From Streptomyces abikoensis (GTDB taxonomy: Bacteria > Actinomycetota > Actinomycetes > Streptomycetales > Streptomycetaceae), in contig NZ_BMRT01000005.1 in assembly GCF_014648775.1 (NCBI RefSeq), positions 357,447-421,446 on the forward strand: a DNA stretch of 64,000 nt. Direction: 5' to 3'. This document shows positions 40,512 through 49,143 of this stretch, piece by piece. Under the pieces are notes generated by a model. It worked only from the letters and a program-made list of their open reading frames with translations. It searched no databases and was not told the DNA's origin. Position numbers and translations under genes: made by a program. Position 1 is the stretch's first letter. Each line of letters starts with the position of its first letter.

Positions 40512-41132
40512 TCAGGACTCCTTGACCGCGATGGTCTCGACGGTATTCGCCACGTGCTCGAAAGCGTCGGCGGCCTCCTCGAGCACATCCACGATCTGCT
40601 TGAGCTTGAGCACCTCGATGGCGTCGTACTTGCCGTTGAAGAGGTGCGCGAGCAGCTTGCGGTGGATCTGGTCGGCCTGGTTCTCGAGACGGTTGACCTC
40701 GATCCAGTACTCGGTCAGGTTGGTCATCGTCCGCAGGTTCGGCATCGCCTCGGCGGTCAGCTCCGCCGCCCGCGCGAGGACCTCGATCTGCTGCTCGACG
40801 CCCTTCGGCAGCTCCTCGACCTGGTAGAGGACGACCAGATCGACGGCCTCCTCCATGAAGTCCATGATGTCGTCGAGCGAACCGGCGAGAGCGTAGATGT
40901 CCTCGCGGTCGAACGGCGTGATGAAGGAGGAGTTCAGCTGGTGGAAGATCGCGTGGGTCGCGTCATCCCCGGCGTGCTCCGCTGCCCGCATCCGTTCGGC
41001 GATCTCGGCCCGGGCGGAGGCATCCGCTCCGAGCAGTTCCATCAGGAGCTTGGAGCCCGTGACGATGTTGTCCGCGGAGGCGGCGAACATGTCGTAGAAG
41101 CTCGTCTCCCTGGGGGTCAGACGAAAGCGCAC
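40512..41132 (-). CDS. DUF47 (PhoU-like) PiT accessory protein
   Basis: All-helical protein of 206 aa related to PhoU (FFDMFAASADNIV-type start FYDMFAASADNIVTGSKLLMELL; ITPFDREDIYALAGSLDDIMDFMEEAVDLVVLY, with the conserved FDRED metal-binding segment). These proteins are encoded with PiT transporters and modulate them. A TAGCAT hexamer (41175-41170) is a candidate -10 about 40 bases upstream. Together with pit it forms a two-gene operon. Confidence 0.92.
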   Translation of the reverse strand: MRFRLTPRETSFYDMFAASADNIVTGSKLLMELLGADASARAEIAERMRAAEHAGDDATHAIFHQLNSSFITPFDREDIYALAGSLDDIMDFMEEAVDLVVLYQVEELPKGVEQQIEVLARAAELTAEAMPNLRTMTNLTEYWIEVNRLENQADQIHRKLLAHLFNGKYDAIEVLKLKQIVDVLEEAADAFEHVANTVETIAVKES

Positions 41133-41279
41133 GTGGGATCCTCGGGGTGCAGCGGATTCGGTCTCGTTGATGCTAGGCGCATCATCCGGCCACAGCTAAC
41201 TGGCATTCCCTCAGTGTCGCCCATCGGGCAGAGTGCTCATGAAGGCGGTACGGGCCTCCGGCGGTGAATTTGGGTACGA

Positions 41280-41298
41280 TATACCCGCTGGGGGTATA
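41280..41298. promoter_or_regulatory. CsoR-type operator
   Basis: TATACCC (41280-41286) and GGGTATA (41292-41298) are perfect inverted arms around GCTGG, the pattern of CsoR operators (TACCC...GGGTA). It lies 99 bases ahead of the csoR-like gene and overlaps a likely -10 region. Confidence 0.75.
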
Positions 41299-41397
41299 CA
41301 AACGGGTGAGGAACGGCAGGACGCCGACAAGCGTGACATCAACCCGCCCCCCGCTGATGACCAGCGCGGACGCGTCGGCGGAACGCCGGAGGACGCC

Positions 41398-41775
41398 ATG
41401 ACGGCCAGGGAGGCCACAGTGACCAGTGCCACTGAACCGGTCGGGGCTGAACCGGTAGGGGCGCCCTGCCACGGCGACGAGGCCCCTGCGGGCCCGCACG
41501 GCTACAGCAAGCAGAAGGACCAGCACCTCAAGCGGCTGCGCCGGATCGAGGGCCAGATCCGCGGCCTCCAGCGCATGGTCGAGGAGGACGTCTACTGCAT
41601 CGACATACTCACGCAGGTGTCGGCGAGCACCAAGGCCCTCCAGTCCTTCGCCCTCCAGCTCCTCCAGGAGCACCTCCGCCACTGCGTGGCCGACGCGGCC
41701 CTCAAGGGCGGCTCGGAGATCGACGCGAAGGTGGAGGAGGCCAGCGCCGCCATCGCGCGGCTACTGCGCACCTGA
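41398..41775 (+). CDS. csoR: CsoR-family metal-sensing repressor
   Basis: Helical regulator of 125 aa. Copper ligands of CsoR are present as Cys67 (VYCIDIL), His92 and Cys96 (EHLRHC), the Cys-His-x3-Cys set that separates copper sensors from formaldehyde or persulfide sensors of the family. Basic N-terminal helix (SKQKDQHLKRLRRIEGQIRGLQRM) contacts DNA. The ATG at 41398 gives a 35-residue N-terminal tail; GTG at 41419 is an alternative. No copper ATPase or chaperone gene is adjacent. The palindrome upstream supports autorepression. Confidence 0.9.
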   Translation: MTAREATVTSATEPVGAEPVGAPCHGDEAPAGPHGYSKQKDQHLKRLRRIEGQIRGLQRMVEEDVYCIDILTQVSASTKALQSFALQLLQEHLRHCVADAALKGGSEIDAKVEEASAAIARLLRT

Positions 41776-41982
41776 CGCCTGGCCGGGGCCGGCGGAGCCG
41801 GCGGGATTCCCCGACTCCGTCCGCCGTACGGGCCGGACGACGCGGAGAACCTCATCGATCCGGTCGACGCTGAGCCGCTCCTCGTCCGCCATGGACGCCG
41901 CGATCATCAATTCACCGTAGAGATCGATCTCGATGAGGGCCACGGGGTCCGGCCCGCCGCACAAACCGCGTCGCGGAACCAC
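41761..41982 (-). CDS. Conserved small hypothetical protein
   Basis: Protein of 73 aa, VVPRRGLCGGPDPVALIEIDLYGELMIAASMADEERLSVDRIDEVLRVV plus a Pro/Gly-rich tail. No function recognised; the compact IEIDLYGELMIAAS core looks like a real small domain. GTG at 41982 was chosen because GAGGAGG sits eight bases upstream; the GTG at 41991 overlaps that ribosome site. Its 3' end overlaps the csoR stop region by 15 bases on the opposite strand. Confidence 0.65.
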   Translation of the reverse strand: MVPRRGLCGGPDPVALIEIDLYGELMIAASMADEERLSVDRIDEVLRVVRPVRRTESGNPAGSAGPGQASGAQ

Positions 41983-42125
41983 GCGATTCACCTCCTCGGG
42001 TCCTCGGGGGCTTCGGGACTCACCGGCCTAGGCCGTCAGGTCACCGCTTTCCAGCGTAGTGATCGGTACACACGCCGCGCATGGCACAGATGGACCATTT
42101 CCAGGGCCAACCATGTCCTCCCGCG

Positions 42126-43280
42126 TTATTTCTGTGGCGAAGCGACCGTGCCCGCATAGATTTCGGCGGGCGCGGGAAGCCAGATGTCCGGGCGGAATCC
42201 AAAGGAGCCGAGCTCGACGGTCGACACCACCGTCATCGGGGCGGCCGGCGCCGCGCTCTGCCGCTGGTAGGCGGGTGGCCCGGCAAGGCCCGCGCCGGGT
42301 GAACCGCCCGGGGAGCCTCCGTCCGACGAGCCGCCGGCCAACGGGCCCCCGACCGATGAGCCGCCGGGAGAGAACGTCGCGGGGGCCGTGGCGATCCCCG
42401 TCCCGCTCACCGGGCCACCCGTCTCACCCAGCGGGCCACGCGTCTCGCCCACCGGCGCACGTCCGCCGGCCCGTGCGTCCCGCGCCCCGACCCCGAAGCG
42501 GTACCGCAGCACCCGCGGCCGCCCCGCCTCGTCCAGATAGGCGTCGAACGCGACCGTCCCACTGGAGAACCCTTTCGCCGCGGCTGCCAGCGCGGCCCGG
42601 TCCCGTTCGGGCGCGGCGCGCGCGGCCCGGTCGAGATCGATCGTCCCCCAGTAGTGCCCCACGCGCGTGTCGCCGATCCACTCGTCCCGTACGTACGCCA
42701 CCTCGCGCGCCCCGCCGAGCAGCTCGGCCGCCGCGAGGGGGTCGGTGGCACCGCTCGTGAGCAGATCGCCGTCCGGGAGGGCACCCGTGTCGAGCCGGAC
42801 CCATTTGCCGGCGGGAACACCCGCGCCCCGGTTCTTCATATACAGCGCGCCCGGCGTGAAGACCTCCGTGATCGCCCGGCGGCCGACGCTCCCGTCGGCG
42901 CCCTCGGGCAGCGTCACGGTGAGCCGCCCCACCGGGCGGGTGAAGTCGTAGCCGCCCTTGCCCCGGATCGTCAGCCGCGTCCCACCACTGACGGTCTCCA
43001 TGGACGTCCGCACCCTGGCGCCACCGGCCCGGACCAGGGCCTCGGGGGCGTGCCGCACGACGGCGAGCGCCCGCGCGGGATCCACTCCCACCGGGCCCTC
43101 CAGCTGCGCCTGCCGGACCTGACCGCTCGCCGCGTGCCACAGGCCCTTGCCGTCCTGGCCCCGCTCGGCGGGCCCGCCCTGCTCGGCGCAGCCGGAGACG
43201 GCGAACACCCCGAGGGCGATGCCGCCCGCCAGCGCGGCGGCCACGATCGCGCCTCCGCGTCTGCGTCCCTGCACCGCCAT
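42126..43280 (-). CDS. Secreted lipoprotein, LolA/LprG-like
   Basis: Lipoprotein of 384 aa: signal peptide with lipobox VSGC (Cys at about 31), then a β-rich domain (about 60-275) with short segments reminiscent of LprG/LppX-type lipid-binding folds (RTSMETVSGGTRLTIRGKGGYDF; GALYMKNRGAGVPAGKWVRLD). A Gly/Ser/Pro low-complexity linker (about 285-335) precedes a C-terminal tail (FGFRPDIWLPAPAEI). Assignment to a lipid-binding role is tentative. Confidence 0.68.
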   Translation of the reverse strand: MAVQGRRRGGAIVAAALAGGIALGVFAVSGCAEQGGPAERGQDGKGLWHAASGQVRQAQLEGPVGVDPARALAVVRHAPEALVRAGGARVRTSMETVSGGTRLTIRGKGGYDFTRPVGRLTVTLPEGADGSVGRRAITEVFTPGALYMKNRGAGVPAGKWVRLDTGALPDGDLLTSGATDPLAAAELLGGAREVAYVRDEWIGDTRVGHYWGTIDLDRAARAAPERDRAALAAAAKGFSSGTVAFDAYLDEAGRPRVLRYRFGVGARDARAGGRAPVGETRGPLGETGGPVSGTGIATAPATFSPGGSSVGGPLAGGSSDGGSPGGSPGAGLAGPPAYQRQSAAPAAPMTVVSTVELGSFGFRPDIWLPAPAEIYAGTVASPQK

Positions 43281-43369
43281 GGCCGTAAGCCCCCTGCCGC
43301 ACGCTAGTGGAACCCGCTTCTTCCAACGACCGCCCCGGGGAGGTCGTCACGGCCGGGTACCGTGGTCAC

Positions 43370-43531
43370 GTGTCCGATCCCGCTGACCACATCATCAGTA
43401 CGAGCGAACGGGGCTCGTTCTGCACGGCTCGCTGCACCTGCGGCTGGTACGGCCCGGCCCGCCGAGCCCGCTCCCTGGCGAGAGAGGACGCGGAGAAGCA
43501 CGTAACGGCCACGTCCGACGCGGCTCAGTAG
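43370..43531 (+). CDS. Small Cys-rich hypothetical protein, 53 aa
   Basis: Short protein with a CTARCTCGWYG segment (three cysteines and Trp) resembling a zinc ribbon half, and a basic helix (ARRARSLAREDAEKHV). GTG at 43370 lies six bases after TACCGT, suggesting a leaderless transcript. Function unknown; similar small proteins recur in Streptomyces. Confidence 0.6.
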   Translation: MSDPADHIISTSERGSFCTARCTCGWYGPARRARSLAREDAEKHVTATSDAAQ

Positions 43532-43533
43532 CG

Positions 43534-43625
43534 CCCCGAAGGGGCGCGGGACAGTGTCGCTATACGGCTACCGCCGCGTGGGCGCGACCAGCCACGACGC
43601 ACCCGCAGATGGCGTACGGCTTCCG
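43534..43625. repeat. Dispersed intergenic element, copy C
   Basis: Starts CCCCGAAGGGGCGCGGG (43534) and contains GCCGCGTGGGCGCGACCAG and then CCACGACGCACCCGCAGATG (43592-43611), the latter 20 bases identical to copy D at 52040-52059. Confidence 0.75.
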
Positions 43626-43633
43626 GCGAAGCG

Positions 43634-44377
43634 CTACGCGGCCAGGTCGCGGTCCTGGACCCGCAGCTCATGCCCGGCCCCACCGGCATCGCCGACGGTC
43701 GCGGCCGGCACGATGGGCGCGGGCGCGTCACCCGCCCGCACGAGCCACCCGGCTCGCCGCGTCCCCGCAACCCACCGCGTCAACGGCGTGAGCAGCATCA
43801 TCGCCAACGGGGCGAGAAGCAGCGTGACGGCCGTCCCGAGCGCCAGCCCGCCGACGACGTCCGTTGGGTAATGCACGCCCATGTAAACCCGGCAGAATCC
43901 CTCAAGCAGGGCGAGCCCGATGCCGATGAGCCCGTACTTCCGGTTGGCCACGAACAGTCCGACGCCGAGCGCCATCGTGAGCGTGGCGTGGTCGCTGACG
44001 AAGGAGAAGTCCGTCTTCCCCTTGACCAGCACCTCCAGGCCCTGGTGGTCGAGGAAGGGCCGGGGCCGGCGGACGAATCCCCGGATGGGCACGTTGATCA
44101 GCAGGGCGATCCCGGCCGCCAGCGGCGACCACAGCAGCGCGGCCGTCCCGGCCGGGGCGTCCTTGCTCTTGCGAACGCTCCACCAGGCGCACAGCATCAG
44201 CACGGCGAGGCCGAAGAGGATGCCGTATTCGCCCAGGAATTCCATGGTGCGGTCGGCCCAGTTGGGTGCGTCCTTGGCGATGCCGTTGATGTCGTAGAGC
44301 AGGCTGACGTCGGGGTTGGTCTCGCCCCCGGCCAGCACGGCCACCGGCATGGAGTCTCCCGTCACGAGTCCAGCCAT
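43634..44377 (-). CDS. PAP2-family phosphatase (membrane)
   Basis: Integral membrane phosphatase of 247 aa. The three PAP2 motifs are present: RGFVRRPRPF (K/R-x6-RP), FVSDHATLTMA (variant of SGH, with Asp before His) and RVYMGVHYPTDVVGG (R-x5-H-x3-D). Members dephosphorylate undecaprenyl diphosphate or phosphatidic acid. Replacement of the usual Gly by Asp in PSGH-type motif 2 is seen in the undecaprenyl/DedA-like subset. ATG at 44377 starts MAGLVTGDS; upstream in-frame codons are unlike the family. Confidence 0.85.
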   Translation of the reverse strand: MAGLVTGDSMPVAVLAGGETNPDVSLLYDINGIAKDAPNWADRTMEFLGEYGILFGLAVLMLCAWWSVRKSKDAPAGTAALLWSPLAAGIALLINVPIRGFVRRPRPFLDHQGLEVLVKGKTDFSFVSDHATLTMALGVGLFVANRKYGLIGIGLALLEGFCRVYMGVHYPTDVVGGLALGTAVTLLLAPLAMMLLTPLTRWVAGTRRAGWLVRAGDAPAPIVPAATVGDAGGAGHELRVQDRDLAA

Positions 44378-44636
44378 CGCCGCCGCCCCTATCTGTCGCT
44401 CGACACCACGCCCAGCCACCGACCCCCGTGGTCCGTGCGCCGCAGCTCGCGGCGCTGCTTTCCCACTCCAATGGAACGCCTGGCTCCGGCCCGCCGTTCC
44501 ACTCTCCACCCAATGATCACCTGGACGTTATCGAAGGGTGACCCATCACCCCAGCTCAGGGGTGAGGTTCACGGGGAGTTCAAGCCATTCGCACCTGATG
44601 CGGCATCACACACCACCGCGTCGATCTGAGGAGGGC

Positions 44637-45662
44637 TCAGGACTTCCTCCCCGCCGCCCCCTGTGCGGCGGGCAGCGCCTTCGCCCCGTCCGCGGTGACC
44701 CGAGTGGCACCGATGTAGTCCGGCTGCGAGTCGATCTTCTCGAACCGGATCACGGCGCCCGTCCGCGGCGCGTGGATCATGTACCCGCCGCCGACGTAGA
44801 GACCCACGTGGTGGATGCTGCGCGGGTCGTTCAGGTCGTTCGCGTAGAAGACGAGGTCCCCCGGGAGGAGCTCGTCCCGCTTGGGGTGCGGACCGGCGTT
44901 CCACTGGTCGTTCGCGACGCGCGGCAGCTCGATCCCGACCGAGGCGTACGCGGCCTTGGTCAGCCCGGAGCAGTCGAAGCGGCCGTTGTCCTCGGGCCCG
45001 CCGTCACCACCCCAGAGGTACGGGGTGCCGAGCTTCTCCTGGGCGTAGTAGATGGCCCCGGCCGCCTGCTGCGAGGGCGCCACCCGGCCGACCGGCCGGG
45101 CGAAGCTCTTCTCCAGGCTGCGGATGGACTTCACATAGCCCTGCGTCTCGCTGATGGCGGGGACGCCGCCGGCCTTGATGACGCGGTACGGGCCGGCGTT
45201 GTAGGCGGCCAGCATGTTGTCCGTGATGTCACCGGCCACACCCTTTACGTCCTTGGACAGCTGGCAGTCGTAGGAGGCGGCCGACGGAATGGCGTCCGCC
45301 GGATCCCAGATGTCCTTCTTGCCGTCGCCGTTGCCGTCGATGCCCTCGGTGTCCCACGTCTCCTGGATGAACTGGGCGATCCCCATGGCGGCGGCGGGGC
45401 TCTTGGCCGTCGGGTCCCAGTTGCTCTCGGTGTAGAGCTGGGCGGCCAGCACGGCGGGGTTGAGGGCGGGACAGAGATTGCCCCACTTCGCCACGAGCGC
45501 CTGGTACTGCTCGGGCACGGCGCCCTTGGCCAGCCCGACCGTGCCACCCTTCCCCAGGCCGGTGATGTTCCCGGCGGCCACGTACACCCCGACAACGAGC
45601 AGCCCGATGAAACTCAGGCACATCGCGATGCCGACACCCACGCCCACCCAGAGCTTCCGCAC
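44637..45662 (-). CDS. Lytic transglycosylase fused to NlpC/P60 endopeptidase
   Basis: Cell-wall enzyme of 341 aa with an N-terminal membrane anchor (about 5-27). Residues about 45-170 are an SLT-type transglycosylase (LAAQLYTESNWDPTAKSPAAAMGIAQFIQETW; catalytic Glu in YTESNW; NMLAAYNAG). Residues about 205-320 are NlpC/P60 with Cys in FDCSGLT and His in IHHVGLYVG. Enzymes of this double type (VirB1-like) open peptidoglycan for conjugation or secretion machines in Gram-positives. It may serve the type IV secretion-like cluster at 53.9-61.4 kb. GTG follows GGGGGAAGG. Confidence 0.9.
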   Translation of the reverse strand: MRKLWVGVGVGIAMCLSFIGLLVVGVYVAAGNITGLGKGGTVGLAKGAVPEQYQALVAKWGNLCPALNPAVLAAQLYTESNWDPTAKSPAAAMGIAQFIQETWDTEGIDGNGDGKKDIWDPADAIPSAASYDCQLSKDVKGVAGDITDNMLAAYNAGPYRVIKAGGVPAISETQGYVKSIRSLEKSFARPVGRVAPSQQAAGAIYYAQEKLGTPYLWGGDGGPEDNGRFDCSGLTKAAYASVGIELPRVANDQWNAGPHPKRDELLPGDLVFYANDLNDPRSIHHVGLYVGGGYMIHAPRTGAVIRFEKIDSQPDYIGATRVTADGAKALPAAQGAAGRKS

Positions 45663-45737
45663 CCGTCAACCTTCCCCCATGGCAGGCCCCTTGCACTGCC
45701 GTTTCCGAAATATCGTGCGGATCCCCCGCCCTGGGTG

Positions 45738-47519
45738 CTATTTGGCGGTGAAGCCGTAGCAGCCGATGCTCGCGTACTCCTTCTCGCTCCTGACGTGTTC
45801 GAAGAGCACCGTCCAGTCCCCGGGGTCGTTGCTGACGGGGATGGCCTGCGCGTACGGCTTCCCGCGCACGTACTGCTGGAAGTCGTCGGGGTAGGTCAGT
45901 TCCTTGAAGTCGGCTCCCCAACCCCCGGGCCCCTTGGGGGCGATGTCGACGGGCTTGCTGGTGTAGCCCAGGCCGAGGTTGTTCTGGCGCAGGCCGTCCA
46001 GGGGCTTGCCGGTCGACGAATCGATCTCGTGCGGAGGTTTGACGGCCACCGAGACGTAGAACGGCGACTTGATCCGGTCGGGGTCGGCGTACTTGAAACG
46101 GAAGCCAATCTTCACCTTGCCGGACATCACTCGGACCTCCGGCCTGACCGCGTCGGCCACCGAGGTCTGGAACTGCCCGTCGGTCCGCTCCTCGGAGGGC
46201 ATGTTGCACGTCCCCTCGCCGTAGAGGGAGCCCTCCTTCGCCGTCCAGTAGTCGCGGTTGGGGTTGGTCGCCTCGACGTACGCGGGCTCCTTCCCGCTCC
46301 CGCCGCCGCTGCCCGCGTCGGAGGCGGGAGGTCCTGACGGGCCCGAGGGCGAACCGGACGCGGCCGGGGAGGAGACAGGGGAGGCGGCCGGCTTGGCCGC
46401 CCCCTTGCCCAGCGCCTTGTCCGTGCCGCCCTTCGCGTCGTCGCCGCTCAGCGACTGGACGGCGAGCGCCGCGACCACGCCGAGCGCGACGGAGGCGGCG
46501 CCGACGGTCAGCCACAGCTTCGTCCGCGGACGCGACGAGGGCGTCTCCGGCACCGCTCCCGGTGCCACTCCCGGCGCCACTCCCGGCGCCGCTCCCGGCA
46601 CCGCTCCCGGGACCAACGTGGGCACGTACGCGGCGGAAGGCGCGGGCGTCCCGCCGCCCACCGCCGTCAACTCCCGGTAGACCGGATCGTCGACGAGCGC
46701 CGAACGCACCCCGCACCGCGCGATGATCCGTGCGAGATCCGGCCGCTTGCCCGGATCGCCCGCGACGCAGTCCCGGATCAGCTCCGCGAGCGCCGGCTCC
46801 ACACCGGCCACGTCCACTTCGCCGTGGACGACCCGGTACGTCACGGACTCCAGCGAACCCTCGCCGTAGGGCGGCCGTCCGGTCGCCACGACGGCCATGG
46901 TCGCGCCGAGCGCGAAGACGTCGGCGGCGGGGCTGACGTCGTTCCGTGTGATGATCTCGGGCGCGGTGTACCCGGGAGTGCCCGGCGCGGCACCGGCCTG
47001 GGTGAGCGCGGTCTGCTCGGCGCCGCGTGCGATGCCGAAGTCGATGAGCTTGGGCCCGACGGCCGAGAGGATGACGTTGTGCGGCTTCAGATCGCGGTGG
47101 AGCACCCCGTGCTCGTGCACATGGGAGAGCGCCTCCGCGAGCGCCGCGAACAGCCGCAGACAGGTGTCGGCGGGCAGCGGCCCGCGCGCCCGTACCGCCT
47201 CCACGAGGGTCGGCCCGGGCACGTATTCGGTGGCGAGCCAGTACGGGGTCGCCTCGAGCGAGGCGTCGATCAGGTTGGCGGTGTACGCGCTGCGCACGGC
47301 GCGCACGGTCTCCACTTCCCGGCGGAACCGCGCCAGCGCCTCGGGCGACTCGGCGAAGTCCTCCCGGATCACCTTGATCGCCACCTGCCGCCCACCGGGC
47401 GACCGCCCCAGATACACCTGCCCCATCCCGCCGGCACCGAGCCGGGCGAGAACGGTGTGCACACCGATGCTTGCGGGGTCCTGATCTCGTAGCGCTTCCA
47501 CGAGGTGAGACTGTGCCAC
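45738..47519 (-). CDS. Membrane Ser/Thr protein kinase with extracytoplasmic domain
   Basis: Receptor-type kinase of 593 aa. Residues about 18-280 are a Hanks kinase (LGAGGMGQVYLG, VAIKV with the catalytic Lys, HRDLKPHN, DFGIA, APE). A Pro/Ala/Gly/Val repeat linker (about 310-335) leads to a transmembrane helix (LWLTVGAASVALGVVAALAV), a Ser/Gly/Pro linker, and an extracytoplasmic domain of about 190 residues with two Cys (GTCNMPSEER; SIGCYGF) likely to form a disulfide. There are no PASTA repeats. It follows the frameshifted ATPase gene by 18 bases. Confidence 0.9.
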   Translation of the reverse strand: MAQSHLVEALRDQDPASIGVHTVLARLGAGGMGQVYLGRSPGGRQVAIKVIREDFAESPEALARFRREVETVRAVRSAYTANLIDASLEATPYWLATEYVPGPTLVEAVRARGPLPADTCLRLFAALAEALSHVHEHGVLHRDLKPHNVILSAVGPKLIDFGIARGAEQTALTQAGAAPGTPGYTAPEIITRNDVSPAADVFALGATMAVVATGRPPYGEGSLESVTYRVVHGEVDVAGVEPALAELIRDCVAGDPGKRPDLARIIARCGVRSALVDDPVYRELTAVGGGTPAPSAAYVPTLVPGAVPGAAPGVAPGVAPGAVPETPSSRPRTKLWLTVGAASVALGVVAALAVQSLSGDDAKGGTDKALGKGAAKPAASPVSSPAASGSPSGPSGPPASDAGSGGGSGKEPAYVEATNPNRDYWTAKEGSLYGEGTCNMPSEERTDGQFQTSVADAVRPEVRVMSGKVKIGFRFKYADPDRIKSPFYVSVAVKPPHEIDSSTGKPLDGLRQNNLGLGYTSKPVDIAPKGPGGWGADFKELTYPDDFQQYVRGKPYAQAIPVSNDPGDWTVLFEHVRSEKEYASIGCYGFTAK

Positions 47520-47537
47520 ATCTCGCCATGTCCCTGA

Positions 47538-47983
47538 TCATTGAGCAACCTGCGCTGGTGTTGCCGCCGCGACGCGGAACCAGACGGCCTTCCCCGGACC
47601 GCTCCCGTGCCGGCACACCCCCCAATGCGTGGCACAGACCCGGACGAGCGCCGGCCCACGACCACTCTCGGCGTCCCCGACCGGCACCGGCCGCTCGGGC
47701 GCCCCGGGCGCGTAGTCCCGCACGAGCACGAGCAGGGCGCCGCCGTACATCCACTTCGCGTAGACGGTGACGAGGGCCGTGCAGGAGCTACCACAGCAGG
47801 CGTTGACGGCGTTGGGGACGACTTCGGAGGTGAGCAGAAGCGTGTCGTCGACGAGGTCGTCGCGGTAGCGGCGACAAGGAGGCCGCGTACGGCAGCACGA
47901 ACCTCACGGACGAGGCTCGGAACAGGGAGGAAACCGAGGGAGAAGTCGGGGCGGATGGGGACGACGGTGGTGATGGGACACAT
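47538..47983 (-). pseudogene. Frameshifted anti-sigma-type ATPase (HATPase_c)
   Basis: Two reading frames together give one protein of the Streptomyces anti-sigma/ATP-binding regulator family. From the ATG at 47983 the first frame reads MCPITTVVPIRPDFSLGFLPVPSLVREVRAAVRGLL; homology then continues in another frame, RRYRDDLVDDTLLLTSEVVPNAVNACC, through WMYGGALLVLVRDYA and GRGPALVRVCATHWG to a stop at 47538. One base appears to be missing near 47877. The ATG has an AGGAG site. Either a decayed gene or a sequencing error; the flanking XRE-DUF5753/DUF397 genes make up the usual trio with it. Confidence 0.75.
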
Positions 47984-48247
47984 GGCGTGACTCCTGGGCT
48001 TCACCGAATGCCGGATGCCCTCTTGGACGGCGGATCGCGGTGGCGTTGCCGGGCACGCATACGGGGCGCGGATGGGCGCGCATGCGGACGCGGTGCACTT
48101 CCGGCTTACGTGCCGGGGAGGGCGGGTCGGGTTCGACGGTAGGGAGTCCGGTTGCTGATCGGCAACCGATTCCAGTCGATTGACCCCAAAGAGTGCCTCC
48201 AAGGCGTCGAAAACCGGCAGACTGCTCACGATCACAAGGAGGACGCC

Positions 48248-49135
48248 ATGGGCCTACGCACGAACCCCACGCAGCGACAGCGGCGTTTGGGCATCGAGCT
48301 GCGCAGGCTACGAACCTCGTCGGGCCTCTCCGTCGGGCGCGCGGCAGCCTTCGCCGACCTCGGGCCGGCCCATCTGGGCCATATCGAAGCAGCTCGAACA
48401 GCCATTCCCGAGGTGAAGCTGCGGGCGCTCACCGAAGCTTACGGTTGCCGTTCGGAGCCCTTGGTCGATGCGCTGGTGGCGATGAGCCGCTCCACGGGCA
48501 AGGGATGGTGGACGGAGTACAAGGACATCCAGGGGCCGCACGCACTCGACCTGGCCGAGCTCGAAGCCACCGCCGTCGGATGCCGCTCGTTCCAGTGGCT
48601 TTACATGCCAGGGCTCCTCCAGAGCGCCGAGTACATGCAGGCCCTCTTCGAGTCGGCCGAACCTCACACCGAACCAGCGCTGATCGAGAAGTACGTCCAG
48701 TTCCGGCTAAGCCGCCAACGGGCCCTGAAGGACGGATCGCTGCGCTTTCACGCCGTGATCCACGAAGCGGCACTGCGCATGCAGTTCGTACCCGAGGACA
48801 CCATGCGTCGCCAGATCCTCCATCTGGTCGGGATGGCACGACTGCCCCACGTGCAGGTGCAGATCCTCCCTTTCACAGCGAGCATCAACCCGCCGACGTC
48901 CAGCACGCCGTTCGTCCTCTTCGAGGGCCCGGTTCCCGAACTGAACACCGCCTATGTGGAACAACCCGTCGCCTCCCCCTTCATCAGCGACCCGGAGCAC
49001 CTGAACCAGTTCTCCCGTTTCTTTCAGTCCCTCAGCACCTCCGCCTTGCCGCCGATTGACGCCCAAGTCGAACCTGAGTTCCATGCGAGGAAGGATTCCC
49101 TTGGCCTCATCCAGCACCTGATGTACACGATGTGA
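48248..49135 (+). CDS. XRE-family regulator with DUF5753 (WhiJ-like)
   Basis: Regulator of 295 aa. N-terminal HTH (RRLGIELRRLRTSSGLSVGRAAAFADLGPAHLGHIEAAR) and a DUF5753 domain (about 110-280; FQWLYMPGLLQSAEYMQALF, VIHEAALRMQF, PHVQVQILPF). Streptomyces genomes carry many such genes paired with a DUF397 partner, as at whiJ, where they influence development. ATG follows CAAGGAGGACGCC. Codon use is less GC-biased than in neighbours, suggesting later acquisition. It overlaps or abuts the DUF397 gene. Confidence 0.9.
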   Translation: MGLRTNPTQRQRRLGIELRRLRTSSGLSVGRAAAFADLGPAHLGHIEAARTAIPEVKLRALTEAYGCRSEPLVDALVAMSRSTGKGWWTEYKDIQGPHALDLAELEATAVGCRSFQWLYMPGLLQSAEYMQALFESAEPHTEPALIEKYVQFRLSRQRALKDGSLRFHAVIHEAALRMQFVPEDTMRRQILHLVGMARLPHVQVQILPFTASINPPTSSTPFVLFEGPVPELNTAYVEQPVASPFISDPEHLNQFSRFFQSLSTSALPPIDAQVEPEFHARKDSLGLIQHLMYTM

Positions 49136-49143
49136 AGGAAGTC

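Noticed and set aside
41133..41232. PHO box upstream of the DUF47-pit operon
   Set aside because: No GTTCAC-type repeats at 11-base spacing found.
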